64,000 bases of DNA from Flaviaestuariibacter flavus (GTDB lineage: Bacteria > Bacteroidota > Bacteroidia > Chitinophagales > Chitinophagaceae): positions 13,914 to 77,913 of the forward strand of contig NZ_SJZI01000008.1 in assembly GCF_004337505.1 (NCBI RefSeq), read 5' to 3'. Positions 16,437 through 24,107 of the stretch are shown here, in pieces (the stretch's first letter is position 1; each line of letters starts with the position of its first letter). The notes under the pieces were generated by a model that did not search any database, had not been told where the DNA came from, and worked only from the letters and a program-made list of their open reading frames with translations. The position numbers and the translations under genes are program-made.

Positions 16437-18092
16437 TTATCGGCGTACCGAGTCCGCCTCATTCATGCGGATCCGGCGGCCCTTGAATTTCTTGCCGTCA
16501 ATAGCGCCGATCATTTTCTGCGCGGCGCGCTTGTCCACTTCCAGCCAGGTATTCATTTCTTTCAGGTCGATGCGGCCGAGCACGTCTTTCGAAAGGTCGC
16601 TCATATCGAGCACGAACTGCAGGAAGGAAGCCTTGTAGAAACCGTCCTTGGTGCCGAGGTTGACGAACAGCTTCACCATATCGCTGCTGCTGGCGGCGAA
16701 CTTCTTGTCCTTGCGGTCGGCGCGGCCGTCCTGGGTGCGCTCGCGGCGGTCATCGCGACGGTCGCCCTGGCGTACGTTGAGGTCTTCGGAATTTTCATAA
16801 TAACGCAGGAAGCGGTCAAATTCGAGGGCGGCTACGCGCTGCAGCACCTCTTCCTTGCTCATGTCGGCAAACTTCTCCTGCAGCATCGGCAGGTATGTTG
16901 CATAGTCACCGTGGCTGATGTCGGCCTGGACCAGCTTTTCCATAAAGAAAAAGAACTGTTTGCGGCAAACGTCACGCCCCGTCGGGATATCCACCCTATT
17001 GAAGGGAGCCTGAACCATGCGTTCGATGGTGCGGATCTTAAAGGATTCCCGCTGGTGCACGATGGAAAGACAAACACCGGTTTTGCCCGCGCGGCCGGTA
17101 CGACCCGAGCGGTGTGTATAAACTTCGACGTCGTCGGGAAGTTCAAAGTTGATGACGTGGGTAATGCCGGAAACGTCGATACCACGGGCGGCCACATCGG
17201 TAGCGATCAGCAGCTGGAGGGTCTTTTCGCGGAACTCATCCATCACCTTGTCGCGCTGTGCCTGCGACAGGTCGCCGTGCAGGGCGTCGATGTCGTAGCC
17301 TTCGCGGGTAAGCTTTTCGGCCACTTCCTGGGCATCGGCCTTGGTGCGGGTGAAAATGATGCCGTACATGCCCGGGTTGAAGTCGATGATGCGCTTCAGC
17401 GTTTCGTAGCGATGATGGGCCGTCGTAATACAGAATTGGTGATCGATATTCTTATTGGCGGTGTTCTTAGTGCCAACCGTGATCTCGAAGGGCTCCTTCA
17501 TATACTTCTTCGTCACCTTGCGGATCTCCGGGGGCATGGTGGCGCTGAACAGCCAGGTGCTGTTGCGTCGGGGGGTGTTCTGGAGAATGAACTCAATGTC
17601 TTCCTGGAAGCCCATGGAGAGCATTTCGTCGGCTTCGTCGAGCACCACGTACTCGATCTCCTCGAGGTTGATGGCCTTGCGCTCGATGAGGTCGATCAGG
17701 CGCCCGGGAGTAGCTACCACCACCTGCACACCGCGGCGGATGTCGCGGATCTGCTGCATGATGGAGGTGCCGCCGTAAACGGCGACCACGTTGATGCCCT
17801 TCTCATATTTCTTAAAGAGCTCGATCTCGTTCACGATCTGCATGCAGAGCTCGCGGGTAGGGCAAACGATGAGTGCCTGGGGGTGGCGCTTTGCGGAATC
17901 GATGAGCTGCAGCAGCGGGAGGCCGAAGGCAGCGGTTTTACCGGTGCCGGTTTGTGCGAGGCCGATGAGGTCCTTGGTACCGGAAAGCAGGACGGGGATA
18001 GCTTTTTCCTGGATCGAAGTGGGTTCGGTAAAGCCGAGGTCCTGAACGGCGCGGAGGATGGATTCCTGCAGGCCAAGCGAATCAAATGTCAT
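16437..18092 (-). CDS. DEAD-box ATP-dependent RNA helicase with DbpA-like RNA-binding domain
   Basis: Start ATG 18092 gives 551 residues (MTFDSLGLQESILRAV), which fits the Q-motif (GFTEPTSIQEKAIP) better than the frame extension to 18149. Helicase motifs are complete: AQTGTGKTAA (I), PTRELCMQ (Ia), VLDEADEML (II), FSATMP (III), HGDLSQAQRDKVM, VAARGIDV and HRSGRTGRAGKTG (VI). A charged linker at about 445-475 precedes an RNA-binding domain of the DbpA type at about 475-545. Probable role is ribosome assembly or mRNA turnover, including in the cold. A TATTTTTG element lies 22 bases upstream. Confidence 0.95.
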   Translation of the reverse strand: MTFDSLGLQESILRAVQDLGFTEPTSIQEKAIPVLLSGTKDLIGLAQTGTGKTAAFGLPLLQLIDSAKRHPQALIVCPTRELCMQIVNEIELFKKYEKGINVVAVYGGTSIMQQIRDIRRGVQVVVATPGRLIDLIERKAINLEEIEYVVLDEADEMLSMGFQEDIEFILQNTPRRNSTWLFSATMPPEIRKVTKKYMKEPFEITVGTKNTANKNIDHQFCITTAHHRYETLKRIIDFNPGMYGIIFTRTKADAQEVAEKLTREGYDIDALHGDLSQAQRDKVMDEFREKTLQLLIATDVAARGIDVSGITHVINFELPDDVEVYTHRSGRTGRAGKTGVCLSIVHQRESFKIRTIERMVQAPFNRVDIPTGRDVCRKQFFFFMEKLVQADISHGDYATYLPMLQEKFADMSKEEVLQRVAALEFDRFLRYYENSEDLNVRQGDRRDDRRERTQDGRADRKDKKFAASSSDMVKLFVNLGTKDGFYKASFLQFVLDMSDLSKDVLGRIDLKEMNTWLEVDKRAAQKMIGAIDGKKFKGRRIRMNEADSVRR

Positions 18093-18114
18093 GATAATAC
18101 TTAAAAATGAGATG

Positions 18115-18122
18115 CAAAAATA
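18115..18122 (-). promoter_or_regulatory. -7 element (TATTTTTG) of the helicase gene
   Basis: TAnnTTTG match on the minus strand, 22 bases before ATG 18092. Confidence 0.5.
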
Positions 18123-18160
18123 GCCTTTTAAAGGTCGGTTAAAGCCCAAAGCGGCCTTAA

Positions 18161-18277
18161 ATGTTCAATAAAGGCAGGGGAATGTTCAATATTCAACCGG
18201 CAATATTCAATTTTCAAGCGGGTACGTCTCTGCCTTGAGCCTTGCACATTGATCATTGTTTGTTGAATATTACCCGT
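18161..18277. repeat. Heptamer inverted repeat, TTGANNA family
   Basis: The left arm, read on the minus strand, is ttgaaaa-ttgaata-ttgccgg-ttgaata-ttgaaca. The right arm on the plus strand is ttgcaca-ttgatca-ttgtttg-ttgaata. Period seven is kept throughout, including the degenerate units. It occupies most of the helicase upstream region. Confidence 0.72.
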
Positions 18278-18288
18278 TTAAACAAAAA

Positions 18289-18308
18289 GCCCGCCTGAAA
18301 AGGCGGGC
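18289..18308 (-). terminator. Intrinsic terminator after the small lipoprotein genes
   Basis: An 8-bp stem (gcccgcct / aggcgggc) with a GAAA loop, followed on the minus strand by tttttgttt. It is positioned to end the three-lipoprotein run. Confidence 0.8.
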
Positions 18309-18373
18309 CGTACGATTGCTTGCCATATGAATAAACCATTCAAAACGTTATTGCAGAGGGGCAAGCGGTCCTC

Positions 18374-18610
18374 CTAGTGAGCGCCGCCATGGCTGGCGGT
18401 GTCGGCACCGGCAGCGTGTGTGGTGGTGTCACCTGTAACCCCAACGCCGGCGGCAGCGGTGTCGCCACCCATTTTGGCACCGGAAACGGTGTCAGCAGAA
18501 ACGGTCGTGGTGGTGGTTGCGGAAGTGTCGGTGGTAGTAGTGCTTTCGCTGCCGCTGTTGCAGGCAGTGAAGGTGGCAGCAACGGCCAGCATAACCAGGA
18601 TCTTTTTCAT
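18374..18610 (-). CDS. Small Thr/Ala-rich lipoprotein (third of three)
   Basis: A 78-residue protein from ATG 18610 (MKKILVMLAVAATFTAC), with a lipoprotein signal whose modified Cys begins CNSGSE. The rest is low-complexity, rich in Thr, Ser, Gly and Ala, ends SHGGAH and looks disordered. It shares signal type and CNSGSE with the genes at 18663 and 18975. No function is recognised; the ORF extending to 18715 would run through the intergenic gap. Confidence 0.75.
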   Translation of the reverse strand: MKKILVMLAVAATFTACNSGSESTTTTDTSATTTTTVSADTVSGAKMGGDTAAAGVGVTGDTTTHAAGADTASHGGAH

Positions 18611-18662
18611 GGGTCTTCTTTTAAAAGGACCGGCGCCCTGAAGGCGCCGGACCGAAGAGAAA

Positions 18663-18887
18663 TTAGTGCTTAACGGTAACGGTGTCCTTAGCTTCTTTGT
18701 GGTCGTTGCCATCAACGTGCTTCACAGTAGTGTCGGTCGTCACCTCGGTGGTGATGATCTTCTGGGTAGTGTCGGGCTCCGGAGTCGTAACCGTGGTTAC
18801 CGTGTCTTTTGTTTCTTTGGTTTCGCTACCGCTGTTGCAGGCTACGAGGGATACTGCTACTACGGCAGAGAGGATGAACTTTTTCAT
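18663..18887 (-). CDS. Small Thr/Asp-rich lipoprotein (second of three)
   Basis: A 74-residue protein (MKKFILSAVVAVSLVAC) with the Cys in CNSGSET. The mature part is rich in Thr, Val, Asp and Lys (KDTVTTVTTPEPDTTQ) and ends in a charged KDTVTVKH. It is probably inner- or outer-membrane anchored and extended. No known domain. It is a paralogue of its two neighbours in the lipobox region. Confidence 0.75.
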   Translation of the reverse strand: MKKFILSAVVAVSLVACNSGSETKETKDTVTTVTTPEPDTTQKIITTEVTTDTTVKHVDGNDHKEAKDTVTVKH

Positions 18888-18974
18888 TTTCTGTTTTTTT
18901 TATTGGGTTGAGGAATCAAAAACTGTTTTGTGTGCGCTCAGCGGTCGGAGGTGACAGCGCCGGGCAGGAAGACA

Positions 18975-19220
18975 TTACTTTTTACCGGCTTTAGCGGAAG
19001 AATCAACCAGTACCTTATTAGCCGAATCAGTCTTCTCGAAGGTATTCTCGGTCTTCGTCTTCAGGCTGTCGGTAGCCGCTTCCACAGAGTCAACGCGGGC
19101 CGCACCCGTAGAGTCAATCGCCTGAACGGTTGAATCTTTTACCGTCTCCGCATGTTCGCTACCGCTGTTGCAGGAAGCCATCAGCACGGCGGAAAAGGCC
19201 AGAATCAATACTTTCTTCAT
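18975..19220 (-). CDS. Small charged lipoprotein (first of three)
   Basis: An 81-residue protein from ATG 19220 (MKKVLILAFSAVLMASC), with the Cys in CNSGSEH. The mature region is helical-looking and charged (VQAIDSTGAARVDSVEAATD) and ends KAGKK. It is first of the three same-strand lipoprotein genes and diverges from the sigma factor gene 126 bases away. Function unknown. Confidence 0.75.
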   Translation of the reverse strand: MKKVLILAFSAVLMASCNSGSEHAETVKDSTVQAIDSTGAARVDSVEAATDSLKTKTENTFEKTDSANKVLVDSSAKAGKK

Positions 19221-19346
19221 GGTTAAAACGGGTTGTTTGGGTATTAATACCGCTTCCAAAAGAAAGTAACCCGCCCCGCCGAAAAATATTTTTTAACCCT
19301 TGATGCGGGTTACTATTTTCGAAACCCCGTATTAAAAAGGGTATTG

Positions 19347-19910
19347 GTGAAGGCAGCGCTGAACGAAACGAGCATTTTGCAGGGATTGGCCCGGAACGAC
19401 CGCAAAGCGGTGGAAACCATCTATAAGGAGCACTTTAATATGGTGCAGGCCCTGGTGGTCAACAACAGCGGAACAGCCGAGGACGCGAAGGATATCTTCC
19501 AGGAGGCCCTTGTGGTACTCTATGAAAAGGTGACCGCCGGCGGTTTTGAGCTGCACTGCCAGCTGAAGACCTACCTCTACTCGGTAAGCCGCCGCCTCTG
19601 GCTGAAGCGCCTGCTGCATCAAAACCGCTTCATCACGGGCGAAGCTCATGGCGAAACGGTGCCGGTGGAGGAAGACCTCGATACGCACGAGCAGCGCAAC
19701 CAGGACTTCGAGCTGATGGAAAAGGCGCTCGGCGGCCTCGGGGAACCCTGCCGCAGCCTGCTGGAAGCGTTTTACCTGCAGAAAAAAGGCATGCAGGAAA
19801 TCGCCGCAGCATTCGGGTATACCAATGCCGACAATGCCAAGAACCAGAAGTACAAGTGCCTGATGCGCCTAAAAAAACTGTTCTTTTCGCAGTATAAACA
19901 CGAACTGTAG
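19347..19910 (+). CDS. ECF-type RNA polymerase sigma factor
   Basis: About 187 residues from GTG 19347 (TTG 19344 is the other choice). Region 2 is recognisable in ILQGLARNDRKAVETIYKEH and AEDAKDIFQEALVVLYEKV. Region 4 is an HTH near the C-terminus (MQEIAAAFGYTNADNAKNQ, then KCLMRLKKLF), of the NAKNQKYKC type common in Bacteroidota ECF factors. It is followed 4 bases later by a membrane protein with an anti-sigma-like start, so it probably responds to envelope stress. A TACTATTTTCG stretch about 30 bases upstream may be the promoter. Confidence 0.92.
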   Translation: MKAALNETSILQGLARNDRKAVETIYKEHFNMVQALVVNNSGTAEDAKDIFQEALVVLYEKVTAGGFELHCQLKTYLYSVSRRLWLKRLLHQNRFITGEAHGETVPVEEDLDTHEQRNQDFELMEKALGGLGEPCRSLLEAFYLQKKGMQEIAAAFGYTNADNAKNQKYKCLMRLKKLFFSQYKHEL

Positions 19911-19914
19911 GGAT

Positions 19915-21060
19915 ATGGACGACCTTAATTTACTGGAAGCTGTAGAACGCTATATCAACGGGCAGATGAGCCCCGATGAGCGTGTATGGTTTGAAGGGCT
20001 CCGCAAAAGCAACCCCGAGATCGACCAGCTGGTGGTGGAGCATACCTTCTTTATGCAGCAGCTGCACCGCTTCGAGGAAACGCGGCAGCTGAAGAGCATG
20101 CTCAGCGAGGTGCACCTCGACCTTGCCGAGAAGGGTGCCATTGAAAGTCCCCGCCTCCAGGGTCGCGCCCGCATCGCTTACCTGTTTCACCGCTACAAGC
20201 GCACGGCCGCCATCGCCGCTTCCATCGCCGGCATCACCGCCGTGGCCATCTCGGCCCTCGTGTGGTCGGTATCTCCCACCGCCGCAGGCTCCGACCTGAA
20301 AGAGCTGCGCCGCGATATGAACACACTGAAGCAGGAGAATAAGTCGCTGAAAAACGAAAACATCATCCAAAACCGCGCGCTGCGCGATGTGCAGACCAAG
20401 GTGGGCACCGCGCCCACAACGTCCGGGGCCGCACCCATCGTGTACACATCGGGCGGAACCGGCTTCCTCGTAGACGTAAAAGGCCTCGTGGTAACGAGCG
20501 CTCACGTGGTGCGCGACGCCAGCAATATTGCCGTGCAGGGCAGCAACGGCACCGACTATACAGCCCGCGTGGTCTTCTCCGATGTGGAGCGTGACCTCGC
20601 CATCCTGAAGATCGAAGACGCCGCCTTCAAAGCACCCGGCGCACTCCCCTACTCGCTCCGCAAATCGGGCACCGATATCGCCGAGCCCGTATTCACCCTT
20701 GGCTACCCGCGCAACGACGTGGTGTATGGCGAAGGCTACCTGGCCGCCAAGACCGGCTACAACGGCGACACCTTGTCTTGCCAGATCGCCATCGCGGCCA
20801 ACCCGGGCAACTCGGGCGGTCCCATCCTCAACCACAACGGCGAGGTGATCGGTGTACTCCGCCAGAAGCAGACAAGCGCGGAAGACGTGGTATTCGCCAC
20901 CCAGTCGAAGTATATCTACCAGGCGCTCGCCCAGCTCGCCAAAAGCGACACCTCCTTCCAGCGCGTTAAAGCGCCGGCAAGCTCCAGCCTCCGCGGGCTC
21001 GACCGCAGGCAGCAGGTAAAGCGGATGCAGGAGTATGTGTATATGGTGAAGGTTTCGTAA
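19915..21060 (+). CDS. Membrane-anchored trypsin-like (S1C/HtrA-type) protease with anti-sigma-like N-terminus
   Basis: A 381-residue protein. Residues 1-95 are a cytoplasmic helical region of the kind seen in Bacteroidota anti-sigma proteins (AVERYINGQMSPDERVWFEG). A single membrane helix spans 97-118, a coiled coil about 126-162, and a trypsin-fold protease 175-340. The triad is visible: His197 in TSAHVV, Asp227 in ERDLAI, Ser300 in NPGNSGGP. No PDZ domain follows, unlike DegP or DegS. Position 4 bases after the sigma gene suggests it binds the sigma factor inside and senses damage outside, joining anti-sigma and site-1-like protease roles in one chain. That coupling is inference. Confidence 0.88.
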   Translation: MDDLNLLEAVERYINGQMSPDERVWFEGLRKSNPEIDQLVVEHTFFMQQLHRFEETRQLKSMLSEVHLDLAEKGAIESPRLQGRARIAYLFHRYKRTAAIAASIAGITAVAISALVWSVSPTAAGSDLKELRRDMNTLKQENKSLKNENIIQNRALRDVQTKVGTAPTTSGAAPIVYTSGGTGFLVDVKGLVVTSAHVVRDASNIAVQGSNGTDYTARVVFSDVERDLAILKIEDAAFKAPGALPYSLRKSGTDIAEPVFTLGYPRNDVVYGEGYLAAKTGYNGDTLSCQIAIAANPGNSGGPILNHNGEVIGVLRQKQTSAEDVVFATQSKYIYQALAQLAKSDTSFQRVKAPASSSLRGLDRRQQVKRMQEYVYMVKVS

Positions 21061-21077
21061 CAGCCATTTCCGAAAAG

Positions 21078-21105
21078 AAAAGCCGCGTCTGACGACGCGG
21101 CTTTT
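21078..21105 (+). terminator. Intrinsic terminator of the sigma-protease operon
   Basis: Perfect 12-bp stem (aaaagccgcgtc / gacgcggctttt) with a TGAC loop and trailing Ts, 17 bases after the stop. Confidence 0.88.
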
Positions 21106-21112
21106 TCATGTA

Positions 21113-21204
21113 ATGTTCAACAAACAATGTTCAATGCTCAATTTTCAAGTGATGGAGACCTATTCATTGAGTATTGAAAATTGAACATTGATTATTGATT
21201 GTTC
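21113..21204. repeat. Heptamer inverted repeat, TTGANNA family
   Basis: Right arm ttgagta-ttgaaaa-ttgaaca-ttgatta-ttgattg; left arm on the complement ttgaaaa-ttgagca-ttgaaca-ttgtttg-ttgaac. The right arm runs into the end of the nucleotidyltransferase gene and encodes its last codons and TAA stop (21192-21194). Confidence 0.75.
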
Positions 21205-22103
21205 CAGAGGTTATTCGGATAAGCTCCGCTCTCCACCTGCTTCCGCACGCTTTCGGTCACCACGGGTGCGTCTTCCTTGTAGGTAACGCCAAACCACTGG
21301 GCCGAGGTCTCGAGTACTTTGATTACGCCGCGGCCGGACTTGATGAAGCGGTCGCAGGAATACGGGATGAGAAACTCGGCTTTGGGATCCTGGCCCTGCT
21401 GCTCGAGGAAGGTCTTGAACTCTTCCTGGAGGAAGGGAAAAATAGAGGGATGGAAGCACCAGAAGTTCATCGACGCGCGGGTGTTCTCTTCGAGGGTAAG
21501 GAAGGAGCCATCGGGCTCTTCGGATACCATGGGTCCGTCTTTGCGGTAGATCTTGAGGCGCTCGTTGATCGCCACCAGGTTGCCTTTGTCGTCTACCTGG
21601 CACACGCCGCGACTCACCGAGCCGTTTTCGGAAAGGGTGTTACTCAGCTGGTAGCCTACGAGTGCGTAGGTGCGCTCATCGCACTCCGTTTGCAGGAACT
21701 GCGCGGCCTTTACAAAGCCGTCGGCACCATAGAAGTCATCGGCGTTGATCACAGCAAAGGGGCCGGTGACGGCGCTTTTTGCGCAAAGGATGGCGTGCGA
21801 GGTGCCCCAGGGCTTTTTGCGGTCGGCCGGCGGCTGGAAGCCTTCGGGCAGGTAAGCGTCCATGTCCTGGAACACGTACTCCGTTTCAATGCGGCCTTTG
21901 AGCTTGGGCTCGAAAATGTTTTTGAAATCCTCGGCAAAGTCACGGCGGATGATGAATACCACCTTGCCGAAGCCGGCGCGGATGGCATCGAAAATCGAGT
22001 AATCCATAATCGTTTCGCCGCTGGGGCCAAACTGCTGGATCTGCTTCATACTACCGTAGCGCGAGGCCATGCCCGCCGCCATGATTACTAAAGTTGGTTT
22101 CAT
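21192..22103 (-). CDS. Nucleotidyltransferase family protein (sugar-phosphate NTP transferase fold)
   Basis: A 303-residue NTP_transferase-fold enzyme. The N-terminal LVIMAAGMASRYGSMKQIQQ is the nucleotide-binding G-X-G-T/S-R-like loop with its Lys; WGTSHAILCAK and AVINADDFYGADGF give the uracil/sugar contacts and metal-binding Asp. Related enzymes activate sugar-1-phosphates, but the substrate is not evident. The final codons (…NNQ, stop) come from an intergenic repeat arm, so the extreme C-terminus is repeat-derived. Confidence 0.88.
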   Translation of the reverse strand: MKPTLVIMAAGMASRYGSMKQIQQFGPSGETIMDYSIFDAIRAGFGKVVFIIRRDFAEDFKNIFEPKLKGRIETEYVFQDMDAYLPEGFQPPADRKKPWGTSHAILCAKSAVTGPFAVINADDFYGADGFVKAAQFLQTECDERTYALVGYQLSNTLSENGSVSRGVCQVDDKGNLVAINERLKIYRKDGPMVSEEPDGSFLTLEENTRASMNFWCFHPSIFPFLQEEFKTFLEQQGQDPKAEFLIPYSCDRFIKSGRGVIKVLETSAQWFGVTYKEDAPVVTESVRKQVESGAYPNNLWNNQ

Positions 22104-22163
22104 CGTGTATTCGTTGACGTTTCTGAAGATTCGGTGGCGAATGTACTACTTTGCGGCGCCACA

Positions 22164-23048
22164 ATGCTGCCGCCATCCCACATACAAACCGAGTCATTAA
22201 AAAATCTGTACCAGCCGTTCGGCCTGCAGGTTTCGGTGCTGCGGCTGGATGAGCTCGACCCCGTGATTTCGGGTAACAAATGGTTTAAGCTGGCGCCCTA
22301 CCTGCAGGCAGCAAAAGCCGAGAGTTGCCGTGGAATCATGACCTGGGGCGGCCCCTGGTCAAACCACATACTGGCAACCGCCGCGGCCTGCCGCGAAGCC
22401 GGACTCGCGGCACGTGGCATCATCCGCGGCGAGCTGCCGGCGTTGCTTTCGCCCATGCTCCGCGATGCAGACGCACTCGGCATGGAGCTGCTTTTTATCT
22501 CCCGCAGTGAGTACCGCGAAAAGCGGCTTCCTCCCGGCACCGACACGGCGGGCTGGCTCGAAGTGCCCGAAGGCGGCTATGGCCCCGGCGGGCGCGATGG
22601 TGCCGCGGGCATTGCCGCCACCACCAGCTGGAACGCATTTAGTCATGTGCTGGTGGCCGTGGGTACCGGCACCACGCTGGCCGGGCTGATCCAGGCAAGC
22701 GAAGGAAGCGCCGTGCGCTGCACCGGCATCAACGTGCTGAAGAATGCCGGCGCCGCCGACGCGGTGCGTGCGCTACTTCCGGAGCGCCTGCACGCAGCCG
22801 TAGATATACGGGCCGGCTTTGAAAAGGGCGGTTATGCACGCCACAGCCCGGCGCTCATCGGCTTTATGAACCAGTGGTACCGCGATACAGGCATCCCGTC
22901 TGACTTCGTCTATACCGGAAAATTGTTCCGGGCGGCCGACGCGCTGGTCCGCCAGGGTGCGTTCCCTGCCGGCAGCCGGCTCCTGCTGGTGCACAGCGGC
23001 GGCCTCCAGGGCAACCGGTCGCTGCCTGCGGGAACGTTAATCTTCTGA
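22164..23048 (+). CDS. PLP-dependent enzyme, ACC deaminase / D-cysteine desulfhydrase family
   Basis: From ATG 22164 (MLPPSHIQTESLKNL) the protein has 294 residues; an in-frame GTG at 22134 is possible, but a TACTTTG promoter-like box lies between the two. Fold-type II PLP signatures: ISGNKWFKLAPYL with the Schiff-base Lys, GGPWSNHILATAAACR, AVGTGTTLAGL for the phosphate, and the C-terminal LLVHSGGLQGNRS. Members deaminate 1-aminocyclopropane-1-carboxylate or D-cysteine; sequence alone does not decide. Divergent from the nucleotidyltransferase. Confidence 0.88.
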   Translation: MLPPSHIQTESLKNLYQPFGLQVSVLRLDELDPVISGNKWFKLAPYLQAAKAESCRGIMTWGGPWSNHILATAAACREAGLAARGIIRGELPALLSPMLRDADALGMELLFISRSEYREKRLPPGTDTAGWLEVPEGGYGPGGRDGAAGIAATTSWNAFSHVLVAVGTGTTLAGLIQASEGSAVRCTGINVLKNAGAADAVRALLPERLHAAVDIRAGFEKGGYARHSPALIGFMNQWYRDTGIPSDFVYTGKLFRAADALVRQGAFPAGSRLLLVHSGGLQGNRSLPAGTLIF

Positions 23049-23067
23049 TCGAAAAGAAGCCGGCGGC

Positions 23068-23075
23068 TATATTTG
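23068..23075 (+). promoter_or_regulatory. -7 element (TATATTTG)
   Basis: Exact TAnnTTTG, ending 5 bases before ATG 23081, implying a very short leader. Confidence 0.6.
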
Positions 23076-23080
23076 CAACC

Positions 23081-23875
23081 ATGCGGAAGATCAGGCTTTT
23101 AGCACTCTTTTTCGGACTTGCCCTGCTGTGCGGCGCTCCTGCTTCAGCGCAGGACACGCTGCCCCGTTTCAACGTGCACAACGCGGGCAACAACCGGATT
23201 ATCATCGGCTGGATCAACCCCTATCCCAACATCACGCAGATCTCGATCCAGCGCGCCTTCGACAGCCTCGGCCCCTATAAGTCGATCGCTTCTCTCGCCG
23301 ACCCCAGGTCGGTGCAGAACGGCTACACCGACCGCAATGCGCCAAACGACCATATGTTCTACCGCATCTTTTATGCGCTCGAAGGGGGCTCTTACTTTTT
23401 TACAAAAGCGAAAAAGCCCGACACCGCCTCGCGCCAGGCCATCGTGCTGAACGGCAGCACGCCCCGGCCTGTGATCGGCGCCCGCGACGTGCCGAATAAA
23501 TACAAAGACTCGGTTTTTGTCCGCAACCGCGACACGCTCGTGATCGTCAACCACGACACGCTGCGGGTTACGACGAAGGATACCATCAGCGTCGTCAAAA
23601 AGCCGCCGGTGGTAAAAAAGCCCGAGTGGGTGCCCTCCACGAAAGTGTTCACCAATAACGAGGGCTATGTCACCATCCGCCTGCAGGATGCGGAAGAAAA
23701 GAAATACACGGTAAAATTCTTTGACGGCGAAGAATTTCTTTTCGAGCTGCGGGGCATTAAGGAAAAGCTGCTGCTCCTCGACAAAGCGAACTTTTACCAC
23801 TCGGGCTGGTTCAACTTTGAGTTGTATAATGACGATAAGCTGGTGGAGAGGAATAAATTCTTTTTGAAGCCGTAA
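23081..23875 (+). CDS. Exported protein of unknown function
   Basis: A 264-residue protein with a signal peptide (MRKIRLLALFFGLALLCGAP to ASAQ). The first 100 residues resemble a fibronectin type III-like beta-sandwich (NRIIIGWINPYPNITQISIQ, YRIFYALEGGSYFF). A polar linker with repeated DT and Lys/Pro (DTLVIVNHDTLRVTTKDTIS, VVKKPPVVKKP) follows, then a second beta domain ending in FFLKP. I recognise no specific family. Its stop TAA is the first part of the following hairpin. Confidence 0.8.
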   Translation: MRKIRLLALFFGLALLCGAPASAQDTLPRFNVHNAGNNRIIIGWINPYPNITQISIQRAFDSLGPYKSIASLADPRSVQNGYTDRNAPNDHMFYRIFYALEGGSYFFTKAKKPDTASRQAIVLNGSTPRPVIGARDVPNKYKDSVFVRNRDTLVIVNHDTLRVTTKDTISVVKKPPVVKKPEWVPSTKVFTNNEGYVTIRLQDAEEKKYTVKFFDGEEFLFELRGIKEKLLLLDKANFYHSGWFNFELYNDDKLVERNKFFLKP

Positions 23876-23911
23876 ACGAAGAACGCCTCGCAATGCGAGG
23901 CGTTCTTCGTT
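23875..23911 (+). terminator. Long hairpin at the stop codon
   Basis: Stem of about 17 bp (aacgaagaacgcctcgc / gcgaggcgttcttcgtt) with a minimal loop, beginning in the TAA stop. It shares gaggcgttcttcg with the repeat at 54365-54414. Confidence 0.65.
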
Positions 23912-23940
23912 AGCGACGCTTTGCGCGACGGCCTTTGGCC

Positions 23941-24094
23941 GTCATTGCGAGCGGAGCGAAGCAAACTCCCCGACCTGAAGACTGACCGTAGCTGGAAAAG
24001 CTTCAATGCGCAATTTCTCGGGCTGCGAACACACTGCGTAACGCTGGAGTTTGCTTCGCTACGCTCGCAATGACAGCTTCGCTGTCGGCTTCGC
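23941..24094. repeat. Inverted repeat with GTCATTGCGAGCG arms
   Basis: Arms at 23941-23969 and 24046-24074 are complementary at 28 of 29 positions. The sequence from 24062 to 24094 recurs, inverted, at 54365-54397 with one difference. It belongs to a widespread CATTGCGAGCGnAGCGAAGCAA class of intergenic repeat. It lies between convergent genes. Confidence 0.75.
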
Positions 24095-24107
24095 ACGCCA
24101 ACCGGAG

